A stretch of DNA of 64,000 bases from Liopterus haemorrhoidalis (lineage: Eukaryota; Arthropoda; Insecta; Coleoptera; Dytiscidae). Position 1 is the first letter of the stretch. Every line of letters begins with the position of its first letter. The stretch spans positions 206,192,743-206,256,742 of the forward strand of contig OZ020611.1 in the NCBI GenBank assembly GCA_963971575.1, given 5' to 3'. Under the pieces are notes generated by a model that did no database searches, was not told the DNA's origin, and was given only the letters and a program-made list of their open reading frames with translations. A program made the translations under genes and the position numbers. Positions 1 through 10,929 of this stretch are shown piece by piece.

Positions 1-789
1 AACATTATCGCTTAAATACAAAAGTTATAAAGAATTGAAACTACAATGTTCATTTTGCTCCCTATGTTCGCCCTTTTGTTCTGCACTATAGGCATTTTTC
101 GAGTGCTCTGTGTTTTCATGTTTTTCGAAGTTTGCTTCGAGTATTTTTACCATGGGTGAGTCAAATAAACGAATGTGTTGGGCAAAATTCATTTTTATAA
201 GTTTTGCCTGTTGGCCTTATTTGGATACGTTGTTTGGCAACACAGTAGCACGAACATATTTTGTTTTACTCACTTACCGTTCAATGTTCTTCTTTCGTTC
301 ACTAATAATTAAAAAAGTTCTATGTTGATGAATTGTCTTCTAAATATAAATTCCATCGCCTATATTTCACAAAATTTATTTTCACTAATATTAACACTAA
401 GAGTCTTAGAAATTTACTAGATACAGTAAGAAAAACAATGATATTTTCCAGACACGCGCGCAACTCGGACAACTTTAATAAACTGTAAAAGTTTCATGGT
501 TAGTTCATTTTCACTGATAACAAAAATTGCTATCTGTCATTATACAGCTATCATATCATAAACTTAATTCAATGATTTCAGATTAATTTGTTATCTTGGC
601 ACCTTGTATCTTAAATATTTAGTTTATAAAAAAGGCTATTTGAAAAAAAAGAATTTTGATTTTTTGATATTATTGTTTTTCAGAGGACGTGAAAGAGATA
701 AAATCTGGTAAAAAGAAAAATAACTCCGCAGAAGTTTTTCAACTTCTGTTAAATTTTTACGAAGTAATGAAATAGATGCTATCTACTTT
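1..789. other. AT-rich stretch without a recognisable gene
   Basis: No splice-bounded coding segment, RNA gene or paired terminal repeats were recognised. Short open frames here have no family resemblance and look like chance. The last part leads into the reverse-transcriptase remnant that begins near 790. Confidence 0.5.
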
Positions 790-1560
790 TAGTCCCATAC
801 GTTTGACAGTATGAGGACGAAACTGGACTTTCTCGTAAATGAAGTACAATCCGTAGGCCTCTCAATCAATATTAAGAAAAAAGATATCATGCCATTCGAT
901 TTACTTCACAAAGACAAGCATTCTATTAATAACCAGCCTATTGAAGACGTCGACAATTATGATATCGCGAAGGCATAGTTTTCCAATACTGAAGCGCTGA
1001 AGAGGCGATAATTAGAATCAATATGTCCAGATATTTTTTTAGTAAACCGAAGAATATTTGGATCTCTCTACAATAAGTCAAATCCACAAAAATTTAATTT
1101 TTTGTAGAATATTTGACAATTGTACGAATGAGAATCTTGGAAAATAATTCGATCTTCGATTTCATTGACTTTTCAACAAGTTTCCGTCAATTCAAGTTTT
1201 CGTAGAATATTACGCATATTCTAGCCAGACGTTAGCAACAATAATTGCCATTGGGTGAGAACCCATCAAAAGCTCCATAGACACAGACACTCTAACAAAT
1301 CAACAGAGATGGCGATGGATAGATGATATTCTTCGAAACAACCCTTCATACATTAACAGAGTTGTTGTAGAGAAATTAGTACCTCTCGTTTAGAATCACT
1401 AAGGAAGACACAGATTTCACAGTCAAATAGACACATGACGAATGTTAACCATGAAGGAGATCAGTTAAGATGACATATCATGAAAATGCCTAGTTCAAGA
1501 CAGGTTCAAATGGTAGTCGTTTGTTGAGGTCCTATGTTTCATATAGCAGCAATAAAGAAC
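790..1560 (+). pseudogene. RTE-type retrotransposon reverse transcriptase, C-terminal remnant
   Basis: The plus strand, read across several frames, resembles the part of an RTE-like endonuclease/reverse transcriptase after the catalytic site. It begins with a segment containing LDFLVNEVQSVGLSINIKK (thumb region, where related proteins read GLxxNxxKTK). A PIEDVDNY segment follows, where the family has IE-V-Y-YLG, and then SRYFFSKPKNIW, the usual helix before the trailing domain. Near 1490-1540 there is AQDRFKW-like sequence, the hallmark tail of these proteins. Many stops and frameshifts break it, the catalytic motif is missing and the 5' end is truncated. This is a dead fragment; the clade assignment is by motif memory only. 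Confidence 0.55.
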
Positions 1561-2469
1561 CTTATATACATAACGGACACAGAATAAATAAATATTTGTT
1601 GTAAAAGTAATAATAATATAAGGTACGCAAACTATACATTGCTAATTACTCACTTTATAGAGCAGAGGTTGGCAAATTGCGGCGACCTGGTCCAGATGTG
1701 TCGGATAACAATAGGAAAAATCTCCACAGACATGTCCCAATTATTTCACCTCAACACAGGCTCACGTTTTCGTGACCACCCCTAAAGCTGGGACACAAAA
1801 AATACCGCACATAGCAAAGATACATCTTCCTGTCCAACCGTATATTCGACATCTCGAATTCCCTTTAGGGGGATGCAGTTTAAGCCAACTCCATCAGTAG
1901 ATATACAAACAAAATTGTCTTCTTGTTTTCTTAAAAATTAAATGTATGCGTTTTTGATATTAGCTATTTTTCTATTTTTTTACCCGTGAAGGTTTTTTAT
2001 TTTATTTTTTATTTTATTTTCCATTACATCTGTTCAACTAAAAACCAATAAATGGACAGGTACAAATTAAGCTAAACAAATACATAAATGTAATAAACAC
2101 AGCAATAAATTAATAATTTACAAAAATCAAGTCTAGGTGAATAAACATTTTGATTTGATTAAATATTACTATATGTATATGTATTGTACAATATGATCGA
2201 AAAAAAGTCGTTTAGATAGCCAAGGAATTAATTTATTTTAATTTAATTTGGCAATATCTCACTTCTGTATCATTTAAATAATATTTGACGTCCGAGTTTG
2301 AGGTCATATTTCAAACAAACATAAGTATTTGTAAAAAAATATATTTGTATTATAATTAATGGAAAATTCAGATTATAATCACAAGTAACGAAAGTAAATG
2401 CTTAAAAACAATAAACAGAACATAATTGCCAACTTTTTAAAATATAATTCAAGGCCTACTAGATGCTGT
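1561..2469. other. Non-coding stretch with a T-rich tail motif
   Basis: No gene seen. Around 1997-2030 there is a TTTTA-repeat tract followed by sequence like the 3' ends of minus-strand Jockey-type elements elsewhere in the window. It may be the tail of a very short retrotransposon copy, but no coding part is attached. Confidence 0.35.
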
Positions 2470-3130
2470 TTTAGGATTTTGTAGGTATGACCACCGAAAA
2501 GCGCTTATAACGTCACTCATGTCTGTGTTGTCTGTCTGTACGGTAGAAATGGTAGCCAAACGGCTTTACATAGCAAGTTGAAATTTGGCATGTTTGTACA
2601 ACTCCTTGACAAAAACACAGCGCGGAATAAATATAAAAAAATATAGGTATTTAATAAAAAATAAATACTCATTTTAAAATTGTGTGGTGTCAAATAAAAC
2701 CTCTTAATGCGAGGATAATCAAGCAATTTTGTTTTTTGAATAATCATTTTTTTATGGAATGTTTGGAAAGAATATGTCAAAATCTTTCTTCCAATACCTT
2801 TTTTCCCAAGTTGATCTAAAAATTTGATAAATATCTCAAAAATATACAACAATAGGAACCGGAATAATTCAACAGGAATTTTTGATCAGATAAGTTTCGA
2901 AAAATATCGAATTTTATAGGTCTTTGCGTTATTGTGTAGTATTAAAAGAAAGCTATTAAAACATATATTAAAGATCGTAATAAAAAAAAATGTTTTTCTT
3001 TTCTAACACTTTTTTTTCCAAAAAATGTACTAAAAATTACTGTTCCGCACCCTTTAATCCCGAGGGGTTAAACTAAAAATCTGAAATAATTCCAAGTAAT
3101 GTACATTGAGCTGAACCAGAAGCGTTTGAA
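2470..3130 (-). repeat. Dispersed non-coding repeat family, copy 1
   Basis: This stretch is an inverted copy of sequence found again at about 47.5-47.9 kb and 49.0-49.75 kb. Shared landmarks are the block TCTGATCAAAAATTCCT (here reverse-complemented at 2874-2890), a CAGACAGACAGA-like tract beside CCGTTTGGCTAC, and a terminal CATACCTACAAAACCCT block. No coding capacity is apparent. It may be the interior of a non-autonomous DNA transposon; neither terminal inverted repeats nor target duplications could be fixed. Confidence 0.6.
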
Positions 3131-3161
3131 AATATTGCGGCTTTTGTGTTTTTGACAGAAT

Positions 3162-3163
<2 letters not shown>

Positions 3164-3217
<54 letters not shown>
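3164..3217. repeat. (TA)n microsatellite
   Basis: An uninterrupted run of about 27 TA dinucleotides. Confidence 0.97.
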
Positions 3218-3220
<3 letters not shown>

Positions 3221-3534
3221 TTAGAGAAGAAAATGAAAAAAAAAAATGATGCCGTTAATCAATATATTTCTTAAAGAGCTTAAACTTGAAGATATAATGA
3301 ATATGCAGAAAAAATCACTGGGAATTTTTAATTTAAATTTTATTGTGTCAAAATTTTTGGGAAAAACTTAAATAATGATTAAAAATGATTTACAAAAACT
3401 GTAGATTTTGAACTGAAATATTGAAAAATAAAAAAATATTGTTCTAGACATACTACACTTATTAAATACCTACAAAACCCTGAACTATTTCAAATACTTC
3501 AGATATACATATATATTTTTTTAATTAGTTCATA

Positions 3535-3903
3535 CGGTGCTATTCTGAAGAATTGGTCATAACAGTTGTTAACTTAACATCGATGTTAATAAATAGCACT
3601 GTTAAGCCTGGTTTATAATAGATATGTTATGGATACATAAACATACAAATTACACTACTTTCTTTGTTCTGTTTATTACAAACAGATGTTTTGAAGGCTC
3701 AAACCCATTTTTCAATTCATAATGTTATGGCTGTTTTATAATGAGTTATTATAAAACAGCCTTAAACATCGACAATTTTAACTGAAATTAAGCTAACAGC
3801 GACACAGGCTAACAGACAGCTATAGAATAGTATTTTTATAACATAGCGCCAACTTGGCAGTTCCAACCCTGTTAATATTAATCATTTATTCAGAATAGCG
3901 CCA
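3535..3903. mobile_element. MITE with TA flanks and internal hairpins
   Basis: The ends are inverted: the left reads CGGTGCTATTCTGAA and the right, reverse-complemented, TGGCGCTATTCTGAA. Each is flanked by TA (3533-3534 and 3904-3905), as expected for a Tc1/mariner-type non-autonomous element. The interior holds a 16-bp perfect palindrome, TTAACATCGATGTTAA, and a long hairpin at 3729-3761. There is no transposase coding. Superfamily placement rests only on the TA duplication. Confidence 0.6.
3729..3761. other. Perfect 14-bp-stem hairpin inside the MITE
   Basis: GGCTGTTTTATAAT at 3729-3742 pairs perfectly with 3748-3761 across a 5-nt loop (GAGTT). Confidence 0.9.
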
Positions 3904-3936
3904 TAAGATAATGTTTTGAATGCGTTCGTTTATTAA

Positions 3937-4698
3937 GGCGGCGCACAACCCTATAGTTCTCGATAGTTTCTTATACAAAACTAATAATCGGAAATAAAAT
4001 GAATTACAATCTATATATCAAAATTTGTAGCGAATTTTTATCTATCTAATAGGATATTTTTAATTGTGTTTTAAAACTGTTATGTAATTGTAAATAAGCA
4101 AATTGCATTATATACGCCGTCTTGTAAACCAATTGACGCATATTTGCTTACGATGCGGTAAATTGTAGCTAAAGCTTCATTCTACAAATATGTTTCTAGC
4201 TATTTTGTTCTATTGTGAAAACTACTTATAGTTATTGTACTTGGCAGTCTATATTTGCCGCCATCTTGAATCTGACGCGGTTCTCAAAATAGGTGTTACG
4301 GGTAAAAATGATTTAATCTTCGTGAAGTATACGTGTACCAAGTGGCATTCCATTATTATCAAGTATAAAATTTTTCGACGAAGGTTTTAAAGTATAAGTA
4401 ATCAAGTCGAAAAAAATGTTGACGTATTATTTGAACATTTCTGCACAAAATCACATAGATATAAAAAGTATTCGAAACCCACAAATAGATTTAAAAAATT
4501 ACAGAACAATATCCCTGATGTCTATTTTTAAGTTATTGAGCGATAATATTTTTACAATAAATGTTTCTACAATTAAAAATATCTTATTAGATAGATAAAA
4601 ATTTGGTGCATAATTTGATGTTTAGATTGATACTAATTTTATTTCAGATTGTTAGTTTTGTATAGGAAATTAGTAACTTCTGGGGGTTGTACGCAGCC
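3937..4698. mobile_element. Long-inverted-repeat MITE flanked by TTAA
   Basis: Both ends are flanked by TTAA (3933-3936 and 4699-4702). The left end starts GGCGGCGCACAACCC; the right, reverse-complemented, starts GGCTGCGTACAACCC. The similarity between arms runs on for more than 100 bp. TTAA duplication is characteristic of piggyBac-type elements, but these termini do not begin with the usual CCC, so the superfamily is uncertain. There is no transposase. A second copy of one arm lies at 5240-5615 in the opposite orientation. Confidence 0.6.
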
Positions 4699-4702
4699 TT
4701 AA

Positions 4703-5239
4703 CATGTAAAATAAAAAAGAAAATATCTATTGATTATATACGATTGTGAAAATCAGATGTGCTCCATATATTAATCTTATCTCAGTAACTTTAGATTAAA
4801 ACTGTACTTGTAACATAAATTATCTAGTCTCGTCACCCCCCGCCATTGCAGACAGGGTAGTCTGTTATTAATTTACTGCCCTCTTATTACAGATTAGGGC
4901 ATGAACCTTGTAGTCTGCGATTATCATCCTAGTACAGACATCTTACATAGAAAATTAAGCCTGTTTACACCACTCCACTCATGCAAAATAGCGATAGTAG
5001 TTATTAAATGTCTGTACGTGTAAATTTCTGTAAGGTAAGATAACAAAAAAATCATAAAAAATGTGAGAATGTAGTTTTCTTATCTCCTGTTGGCACTGCT
5101 AAGGATATTTTGTCGTAGTCTTTGAAATATTGCAGACGAGTATTATCAAAAAAATTAAACATGTATTTGATTTAAGCTGAAAAATGCTTTTTTTTTTACT
5201 CCGTGTTACTTCTTTTAAAGGGTATGACTTCAAATATTA
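4703..5239. other. Non-coding stretch
   Basis: No gene recognised. A short symmetrical segment near 4850-4920 begins GCAGACAGGGTAGTCTG and ends TTGTAGTCTGC; it does not fold like a tRNA and is left unnamed. Confidence 0.4.
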
Positions 5240-5615
5240 TAAATTACTTACATACAAAACTAACAATCTGAAATATAATGAGTAATAATCTATACATCAA
5301 AATTTGCAACGATTTTTATCTATCTAACAGGATGTTAAAAAAAAAATGTTGTAAAAATGTTATCGCTCAATATCTTAATAATAGGTATCAGACCACAATT
5401 TCTGTATTTTATTAAATATATTTGTGGGTTTCAACTAACTTTTAAATTCAGATAGTTTTGTATAAAAATGTTGACATAATACGTCAACATTTTATTCAAC
5501 ATGATTGTTTAGAATTCAGAACTTTAAAGACTATAACTGTTGATAACGGAACGCCATTTGGTACACGTTGTCTTTAAAAAAATTAAATCATTTTAACTCG
5601 CAGAACATATCCATG
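5240..5615 (+). repeat. Second copy of one arm of the TTAA-flanked MITE family
   Basis: Read on the plus strand, this segment matches the reverse complement of about 4280-4680. It shares TACAAAACTAACAATCTGAA, the TTTTTATCTATCTAA block, TTATCGCTCAATA, TTTGTGGGTTTC and a TTTGGTACACG segment in the same order. The outer end carrying the TTAA and the GGC-GCG terminus is absent, so it is a partial copy. Confidence 0.65.
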
Positions 5616-5735
5616 TACAACGACAGAAAAACGACAGCGACATCAATATAATTTCCTTAATTAGTTAGCAAAGGTTATCCCTCCCTTCCCTCCACCACTT
5701 CTGAAGACATTTCATCAACTACCGTCTGCTGCTAG

Positions 5736-5884
5736 TCTCTATTTATTTATTTATTTAATAGTACAGCACAAAGCCAATATAAACAATAATACAAAACAAG
5801 AAGAGAAGAAAAAAAAAACAAAAACAAATAGAAAAAAATATTACAGAATTGTTCGAAGTATACATTATAATGTCGTTTGCCTAA
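5736..5884 (-). mobile_element. 3' tail of a truncated minus-strand non-LTR retrotransposon
   Basis: A (TTTA)n tract followed by TAGTACAGCACAAAGCC-type sequence resembles the 3' ends of Jockey-like copies on the minus strand elsewhere in the window (around 33.6 and 56.3 kb). No coding part is attached, so this is a strongly 5'-truncated insertion at best. Confidence 0.35.
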
Positions 5885-6427
5885 TAGACCGGGAGCTCAT
5901 GACAGTTTTTGGTCTCCGATTTCATGCAGCATGCCTTTTGGAGGAGTATTTACCCTGTGACAACAAAAAAGGGATGGTACTAAACCCCTGCACGCTTTCC
6001 GGTCATAGGAAAATTGCATTTCCACTTAAACACAAAATTTTTGTGCTTTTCTCTGATTTAATATTGCTTGCCCTTTTGTCAAAAGAAAGTTATAACAAAT
6101 TTAAAGTCTTTTAAATATATGCATGCGATTCGGAGGGTCCCAAAGAGCTCAAACGGTCATGTGATCTTGTAATAAAAAAATATGATTTTCCGCGTTTTCA
6201 TACAGCATGCCTATAATTAAAAGACTTTTGACAAAAGGGCAAGCAATATTAAGTCAGAGAAATACACAAAAATTTTGTGCAAGTGGAAATGCAATTTTCC
6301 CTATGACCGGAAAGCGTGCAGGGGTTTAGTACCATCCCTTTTTTGTTGTTACAGGGTAAATATTCTCTCCTCCAAAAGGCATGCTGTATGAAATCGGAGA
6401 CCAAAAATGTCATGAGCTCCCGGTCTA
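5885..6427. mobile_element. Fold-back element with about 200-bp inverted arms
   Basis: The arms at about 5885-6092 and 6222-6427 are inverted and estimated by eye at over 90% identical. The outer ends read TAGACCGGGAGCTCATGAC and its exact reverse complement. TAA flanks both sides (5882-5884 and 6428-6430), compatible with the 3-bp duplication of PIF/Harbinger elements, though TAA is short enough to arise by chance. The roughly 130-bp centre has no transposase. Short open frames in the arms are by-products of the repeat. Confidence 0.7.
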
Positions 6428-6711
6428 TAAGCCTAACTAGTCAACCTAACCTAGTCAAGATAGAATCCGTACGAAAGCAAGAGCGGAAAAGCGGATTTAC
6501 AGAGTTGTACAAACGAGATCTAAAATTACACACATTCATTCTTACAACTGATTTCGTAGAAACAAACTCCTGAACAAAACCCCGCTGCAAAAACACACCA
6601 CCAGTATTTTCCAAGAACTCCACTCTCATCCACTCCCTTCCTTCAGTAGAATGCAACATGGTAATATACCTTCCTGGAGTCTCTACCAGCCACAAAACAA
6701 CATAGAGCTGA

Positions 6712-7596
6712 CAACATACGACCACAACACCCGAACAACTATACAGAGCCAATTTCAAAGATATTGTAAAACAACATCCTGCATCTCGACATATCTTCAC
6801 CGACGGATCAAAGATTTCAGGTGAAACAGGAGCAGCCACAGTCATTGAAGACAACATAATGAGGTATCATCTACCAGAGACACCATCCATCTTCACGGCA
6901 GAAGCTTACAGCATATTAAAAGCAGCTGAACACATAAAAACCGAGGGACAGGCAAACTCAACCTACTGTATTTGCACAGATTCCTTAAGTGTGATCCAAA
7001 GCCTTAACCACATGTACCATAAAAACGAACGACTCATCAAAATTAAAGAACACCTACATACGGCCCACGTTGGGAAAAACATAACAACTAAAATTATATG
7101 GATACCGGCCCATGTTGGAATCGTAGGTAATGAAATAGCCGACAGAGCAGCTAAAGAAGCTACAAACACAACTGCCAGTCAGATGACCACTGAAACCGAA
7201 GATTTTAAAAATTACCTCCATATCAAAATCGAAGATACATGGCACAACGAATGGACTCTAACCACAAACAACAAATTACGACAAATAAAAGACAACACAA
7301 AGACTTGGGAGACCCTGAACAAAAGACAAGACCAGATTGTCATCACACGTTTAAGAATTGGACACTGCAGACTGACAGATGGACATATCTTTGAAAAAGA
7401 AGAAAAACCTACTTGCGAAAATTGCAACACGCCCATAACTGTCCAACACATCATCGAGGAATGCACTAAGTACAATACGGAACGACAAAACCTCCACATC
7501 ACACCCGACTTAATAGTGGCCCTAGGGAAAACCATTACAGAACTAGAAAATACACTGGAATATCTGAAGAACATAAACCTATACAATAAAATCTAA
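6712..7596 (+). pseudogene. I-type non-LTR retrotransposon, RNase H and C-terminal part of ORF2
   Basis: The frame is open from 6712 to the stop at 7594-7596; upstream, two stops at 6703 and 6709 and degenerate sequence mark a 5'-truncated copy. The translation is an RNase H domain with all four acidic positions visible: Asp in IFTDGSK, Glu in FTAEAYS, Asp in CTDSLSV and Asp in NEIADRAAKEA, the last preceded by IPAHVGIVGN. A C-terminal cysteine/histidine segment, CENCNTPITVQHIIEECTKY, follows, as in ORF2 of I-, LOA- and related elements. In an intact element this domain would remove template RNA during target-primed reverse transcription. The 3' untranslated region ends in a poly(A) run at 7739-7756. 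Retrotransposon identity is very secure; clade is inferred. Confidence 0.9.
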
Positions 7597-7738
7597 CAAT
7601 ACTAAAATTTATTTACACTGTATTATATCAATGTACAAATATTAATTAAATTAATGTAACCAATGCAATCAAAACAATGCACACACATATTATATGTAAT
7701 GCTAGTTGCCATAGTAGCCGAAGCATATATTTGTAAAT

Positions 7739-7756
7739 AAAAAAAAAAAAAAAAAA
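7739..7756 (+). other. Poly(A) tail of the retrotransposon copy
   Basis: An 18-base A-run about 140 bp after the ORF2 stop marks the 3' end of the insertion. Confidence 0.8.
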
Positions 7757-7845
7757 CTGATTTACACGTATTCACATTACTATTAACTAACATATTACTA
7801 GCGCTACAATATTTGGGTAGATTATTAATAAGGTGGAAGGCATTA

Positions 7846-8200
7846 TTATAACGAGTCTACGGAAACACCTGCTGCTATAAAGAGGTGCGGTATAAAAATT
7901 AGCACAGTATGTTTTAAAACGGTAGACTCGTATACTAGGATTACATTTGGCGAATCTATGGTGAGCTCATTATTATTGTCCTCCACCAACTTCTTTACGT
8001 TATGATCACTCACCTCCAAGCCGTTGGAATTGTCCAGATTCACAATATGCTTAACAACAAGAAACACAAGTTCATCCTTGAATCCATCAAAATCTCTGGT
8101 TGATACAGACTCTGGTCAAAAATTCTTCCAGCTTGCTCATATGATTCTTGAAGATATTTTCCCCAGGCTTTGTCTATGAGCTTTAAGTAAGTTAGGATGT
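7846..8200 (-). pseudogene. pogo/Tigger-type transposase, C-terminal remnant
   Basis: Minus-strand translation gives a stretch containing GLEVSDHNVKKLVEDNNNEL, close in pattern to the GLEV-DED-V-ELLEEH-EELT segment near the C-terminus of Tigger/jerky-like DDE transposases. Further upstream on the same strand, in another frame, is KLIDKAWGKYLQESY, like the AI-KAW region preceding that segment. No catalytic aspartate region or terminal repeats were found. The remnant is frameshifted; the call is by pattern only. Confidence 0.4.
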
Positions 8201-10126
8201 TAAAAAGTTCTTTTCAAATCTATCTGAGGTCTAAACTAGTTTCAGAAGTCTCTTCAAGGCACCTGTGACATAGCGTTTGTATAGTTATTTAGTTTGAAAT
8301 GACCTGCTGGCTCATGGGATGGCCCATTTGCGTCCTAGCCTGCAGGATGAGCAAGAGCAATATCTATACAAGAAGGGCCTTGAGTGGTAGTTGTTTTTCC
8401 TAAAAGTATTTCTTCACACTTCAAATAAAACAAACTTCAAGGCAAACACTTCAGTATAAAACTAAAACTGCTTACCTGTGGGGAGATCTGATATATAACT
8501 ATGAAATGTCACGGTTGGCTGATTTATTTATTTCATTTGTACTTACTCTGTACATCCCCCAACTTTAGGTCTACCTCACATTATGGGTTCCAAGACTTGC
8601 GAGCGGATCAAGTCTGGACCCTCCACCCCTATTAGTCCGCTAGCTGGTTGCTATGATTCTTGGAAGGATTAAGGGTTGTTCAATTAAACTCCATATTTTA
8701 GCTAATCTACTTTAATTATGATAAGGTTTAAATATTTACACTAATTACACTAGACTTACAATTACGTCGATACAGCTAAATCCAAATGAGACACACATTC
8801 GCACACACTAGATACACTTTACACCAAACACTAATTTAACCACTACATGTTTCTAAATATTGTCTCTCCACTTTTTAGTTGGTCACTACACTAACGTTCC
8901 ATACGGAATTACTTGTTACATTTTACTTGTCCGACCGAACACACTAATTGTCTCTAACCCATAATTAACAAAATCTCACTCTACTTAAAACTCGACTTAA
9001 CTTCTTCACTCTTTAGACTCAACTCTAAAACATGACTTAACGTTATGACGGTTTACAATCTACTCTTGAAGATAACTTAACCCTACGCCGGTTTAAGCTC
9101 AACTACCCATAAAAAGAGAACCACCCTGAAAAGCTCACATCGCCCAACTGTAAAATGTCATTTCACACCCCGGTCAATTGAGACGACATTTATTATCCAT
9201 AAATTAAATTGTATAATCTCCCCAGATAAGTATACAACTAATATTTATTTTAAAACCGAGATTAATAGATTTTTCTATATGGTTCTAACACCTTCTAACA
9301 CCATATGGTTAACACTTCAAATCTAATTTATTAACAGAGTTGTCTTTCAATGTTACAATTTACTATTTCCTTTTCATGTTACATTTACAAAGTCTCAAGT
9401 TACAATAATAAACAAGTCTCCTTGAATGCCCTTATCTTGAATGCCCTAATCTTGAATGCCCTTTCTAAGAAATAGATTATTTTTTTATCATTTAACATTT
9501 TAAATATTTTACTCTAATTGAATGATTATACTGAATTTATTTATGAAATTTTATTTATGAAATAATACCAAAATTACCTCCCTTACATACCCAAGTTTTG
9601 CTATTAGCCCTTCACATCACATTTAATTTGTTTTTAATGAAATTATTCTTCTTGAAAAATCGCAAGTTCGGCAACGGCGAGTAAAAATGTGTTCGATAAT
9701 CAAGCTTATGTGTAAAATTTGGTAGAGTAGTGAATCGAAAATCGAAGATCCACTGTATCAAATAATGGATGGCATAATAAACAAGATCAAATAATTTTTT
9801 ATCAGTCTAGAAATTGTTCACTGAATTTTGAAATTAGAAAAACATAATGTAATTTTTTAAATGATGATATGTAATCGTAATCACATAAATGTATAACTGT
9901 GAGAGCATAAATAACAAATAATTTGATGGTTATCAAATTTCCAGCGATTCACGTTGTGATTACATGAAACTGAAATAGATAAGATTCTTAGTTCTTGAAA
10001 ATCATCTCACACAATATCTTGATTGTATCTCAACGTACAAATAAAAGAACGAATCTTCTTCTCCTTCTTTTTCGGCCATTTGGTCTCACTTACACGTCCT
10101 TTATTTTGATCTGTTTTGCCTTTATA
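8201..10126. other. Long stretch with no recognised gene
   Basis: No coding domain, RNA gene or terminal repeat pair was identified. At 9000-9180 the sequence is rich in AACTC/AACTT words and pyrimidine-rich but has no clear period. A small tandem repeat lies at 9421-9465. It may hold old transposon or LTR material too degraded to name. Confidence 0.4.
9421..9465. repeat. 15-bp unit repeated three times
   Basis: Units beginning CTTGAATGCCCT start at 9421, 9436 and 9451. Confidence 0.9.
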
Positions 10127-10206
10127 TCAATCATCATCAATGCCATATTTGGTACAAATATCGACAATCACGGATCTCCACATATTTCTATCTTCTGCAT
10201 ATTTAA
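10127..10206 (-). pseudogene. RTE-type retrotransposon, extreme C-terminus
   Basis: On the minus strand the translation AEDRNMWRSVIVDICTKYG followed by acidic residues and a stop at 10127-10129 matches the A-DR--WR--V tail of RTE-like reverse transcriptases. Sequence upstream on that strand does not continue the protein recognisably, so only the last 25 or so codons remain. It belongs to the same general type as the fragment at 790-1560. Confidence 0.5.
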
Positions 10207-10379
10207 CTAGTTAGCTCATTAAAATCATTAACAGAGACCGGTAAAAATATGCAACGGTACTTTTGCCATAAGCGTACTATTTTAAACTTTATTTAAACGA
10301 ATAATTCTGTAATAATTTTTAACTTCTTTTTACTTATAAAGCGCCCTCTCTGATATTAGCATACTATATATAGACTATA

Positions 10380-10876
10380 TTGGGTGTATAAGCTGTTCAC
10401 TTTTGTAAGAACAAACTAGATCTGAGTATTTTGGTTACTTTTATAGTGTATTACTGACTTTAAATGTCAATTAAAAATATTCCTTACACTGTAAAACCTA
10501 CTTTAGGTTTCTAGGTTATGGCCATTATAATTAAGATATAATCTGTCTCAATTTGTAATACGAAACTAGATCTGGTTACTTTGGTGACTGTTGTTGTGTA
10601 AACAGACTTTGGCTTATCCGTGTGAACCAATACTATGATAATATTATAAATGTATTGTCAATATACAACATAAAAAATGAACTTTTCCTGTTAGTTCCGT
10701 ATTACAAAATGAGACAGATAATATCATTTTTCATTATGACATATGTCAAATGGATCGACATTTTAAAAAAGTGACATTTTTTAATACCAACATGACATAC
10801 AATTTCAAAGATGGAAACTATTCAAAACAAAATTTCCTCTTAGTTTGTTCTTACAAACGTGAAACGCTTATACCAA
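10380..10876. mobile_element. MITE with a related MITE nested inside it
   Basis: The outer termini are inverted repeats: on the left TATAAGC, a short gap, then TTTTGTAAGAACAAACTA; on the right the same words reverse-complemented around GTTTGTAAGAACAAACTA. The full similarity runs about 35 bp. There is no coding capacity and the target duplication is unclear. The centre holds a second inverted-repeat element at 10545-10725 whose left arm resembles the left arm of the outer one. Confidence 0.65.
10545..10725. mobile_element. Inner MITE, relative of the surrounding element
   Basis: Inverted ends share ATCTGTCTCA and TTTGTAATACG with mismatches at a few positions. After the terminus the left arm reads GAAACTAGATCTGGT, parallel to CAAACTAGATCTGAGT of the outer element, so the two are diverged members of one family. 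Confidence 0.6.
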
Positions 10877-10929
10877 GTTCTTTTCTCAAAGCCTATTTGA
10901 CATAGGAGATTGGTAAAAAAGGGTAGTGC

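Noticed and set aside
8500..9500. Possible LTR
   Set aside because: No direct repeat pair, primer-binding site or gag-pol coding could be recognised nearby.
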